Source: Prevotella sp. UBA3776
GTDB taxonomy: Bacteria; Bacteroidota; Bacteroidia; Bacteroidales; Bacteroidaceae
Assembly: GCA_002369515.1 (NCBI GenBank)
Contig: DFFM01000012.1
Coordinates: 46,128 to 87,572 of the forward strand
Length of the DNA stretch: 41,445 nucleotides
Reading direction: 5' to 3'
Made by a program: the position numbers and the translations under genes. Within the stretch, counting starts at the first letter, position 1. Every line of letters begins with the position of its first letter. This document shows positions 41,330 to 41,445 of the stretch, one piece after another. The notes under the pieces are model-generated. The model was given only the letters and a program-made list of their open reading frames with translations, was not told where the DNA came from and made no database searches.

Positions 41330-41445
<116 letters not shown>

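Overview
The window is a piece of a Bacteroidota chromosome, most likely Prevotella or a close relative. The evidence is: promoters of the Bacteroidota type (TTTG about 19-20 bp upstream of TAnnTTTG) before many genes; almost no Shine-Dalgarno sequences; SusC-like/OMP_b-brl outer-membrane receptors; a protein with a type IX secretion (T9SS) tail; DUF4421, DUF5715 and DUF4377 families; and a NifJ N-terminus of the Prevotella kind. No tRNA, rRNA, CRISPR array, phage gene or transposase was seen.

Left part (1-8700): tagaturonate reductase uxaB behind an 8-bp tandem repeat array, a SprT-like metalloprotein, a large secreted CotH-kinase protein with lamin-tail and T9SS domains, then a reverse-strand set (DUF5715 protein, small outer-membrane barrel, DUF4421 protein). 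8700-15688 is one compact reverse-strand operon that holds a complete glycine cleavage system with its lipoate supply: lplA-gcvT-gcvH-gcvPA-gcvPB-lpd. Serine hydroxymethyltransferase glyA, its metabolic partner, lies about 10 kb away at 25797.

Middle part (16255-25497): an accessory-looking reverse-strand block. It has a PAS-LuxR regulator, a membrane TPR protein ending in a LuxR-like helix-turn-helix, a small exported protein, a SusC-like TonB-dependent receptor with two perfect palindromes (TACCCA-N2-TGGGTA) placed like activator sites upstream of it, a translationally coupled small protein, a second receptor-like barrel without the N-terminal regulatory domain, an exported 220-aa protein and a DUF4377 lipoprotein. 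This is the best candidate here for an undescribed regulated surface system.

Right part (25797-41445): glyA; two tandem paralogous AMP-forming acyl-CoA synthetases; a Crp/Fnr regulator behind lepA; a tandem pair of small paralogous lipoproteins; the pheT-yebC-TSCPD cluster with a second 8-bp tandem array between pheT and yebC; an ATP-grasp-like protein divergent from a DUF4143-type AAA ATPase; and the first 33 codons of pyruvate:ferredoxin oxidoreductase.

Intergenic DNA is unusually rich in repeats: two 8-bp arrays, a dispersed palindromic element sharing a 15-bp end (5512 and 27104), a C/G-run palindrome that enters the end of lplA, a 27-bp tandem repeat, a duplicated terminator and several long hairpins. 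Functional calls rest on motif recognition in the translated sequence; no database search was run.
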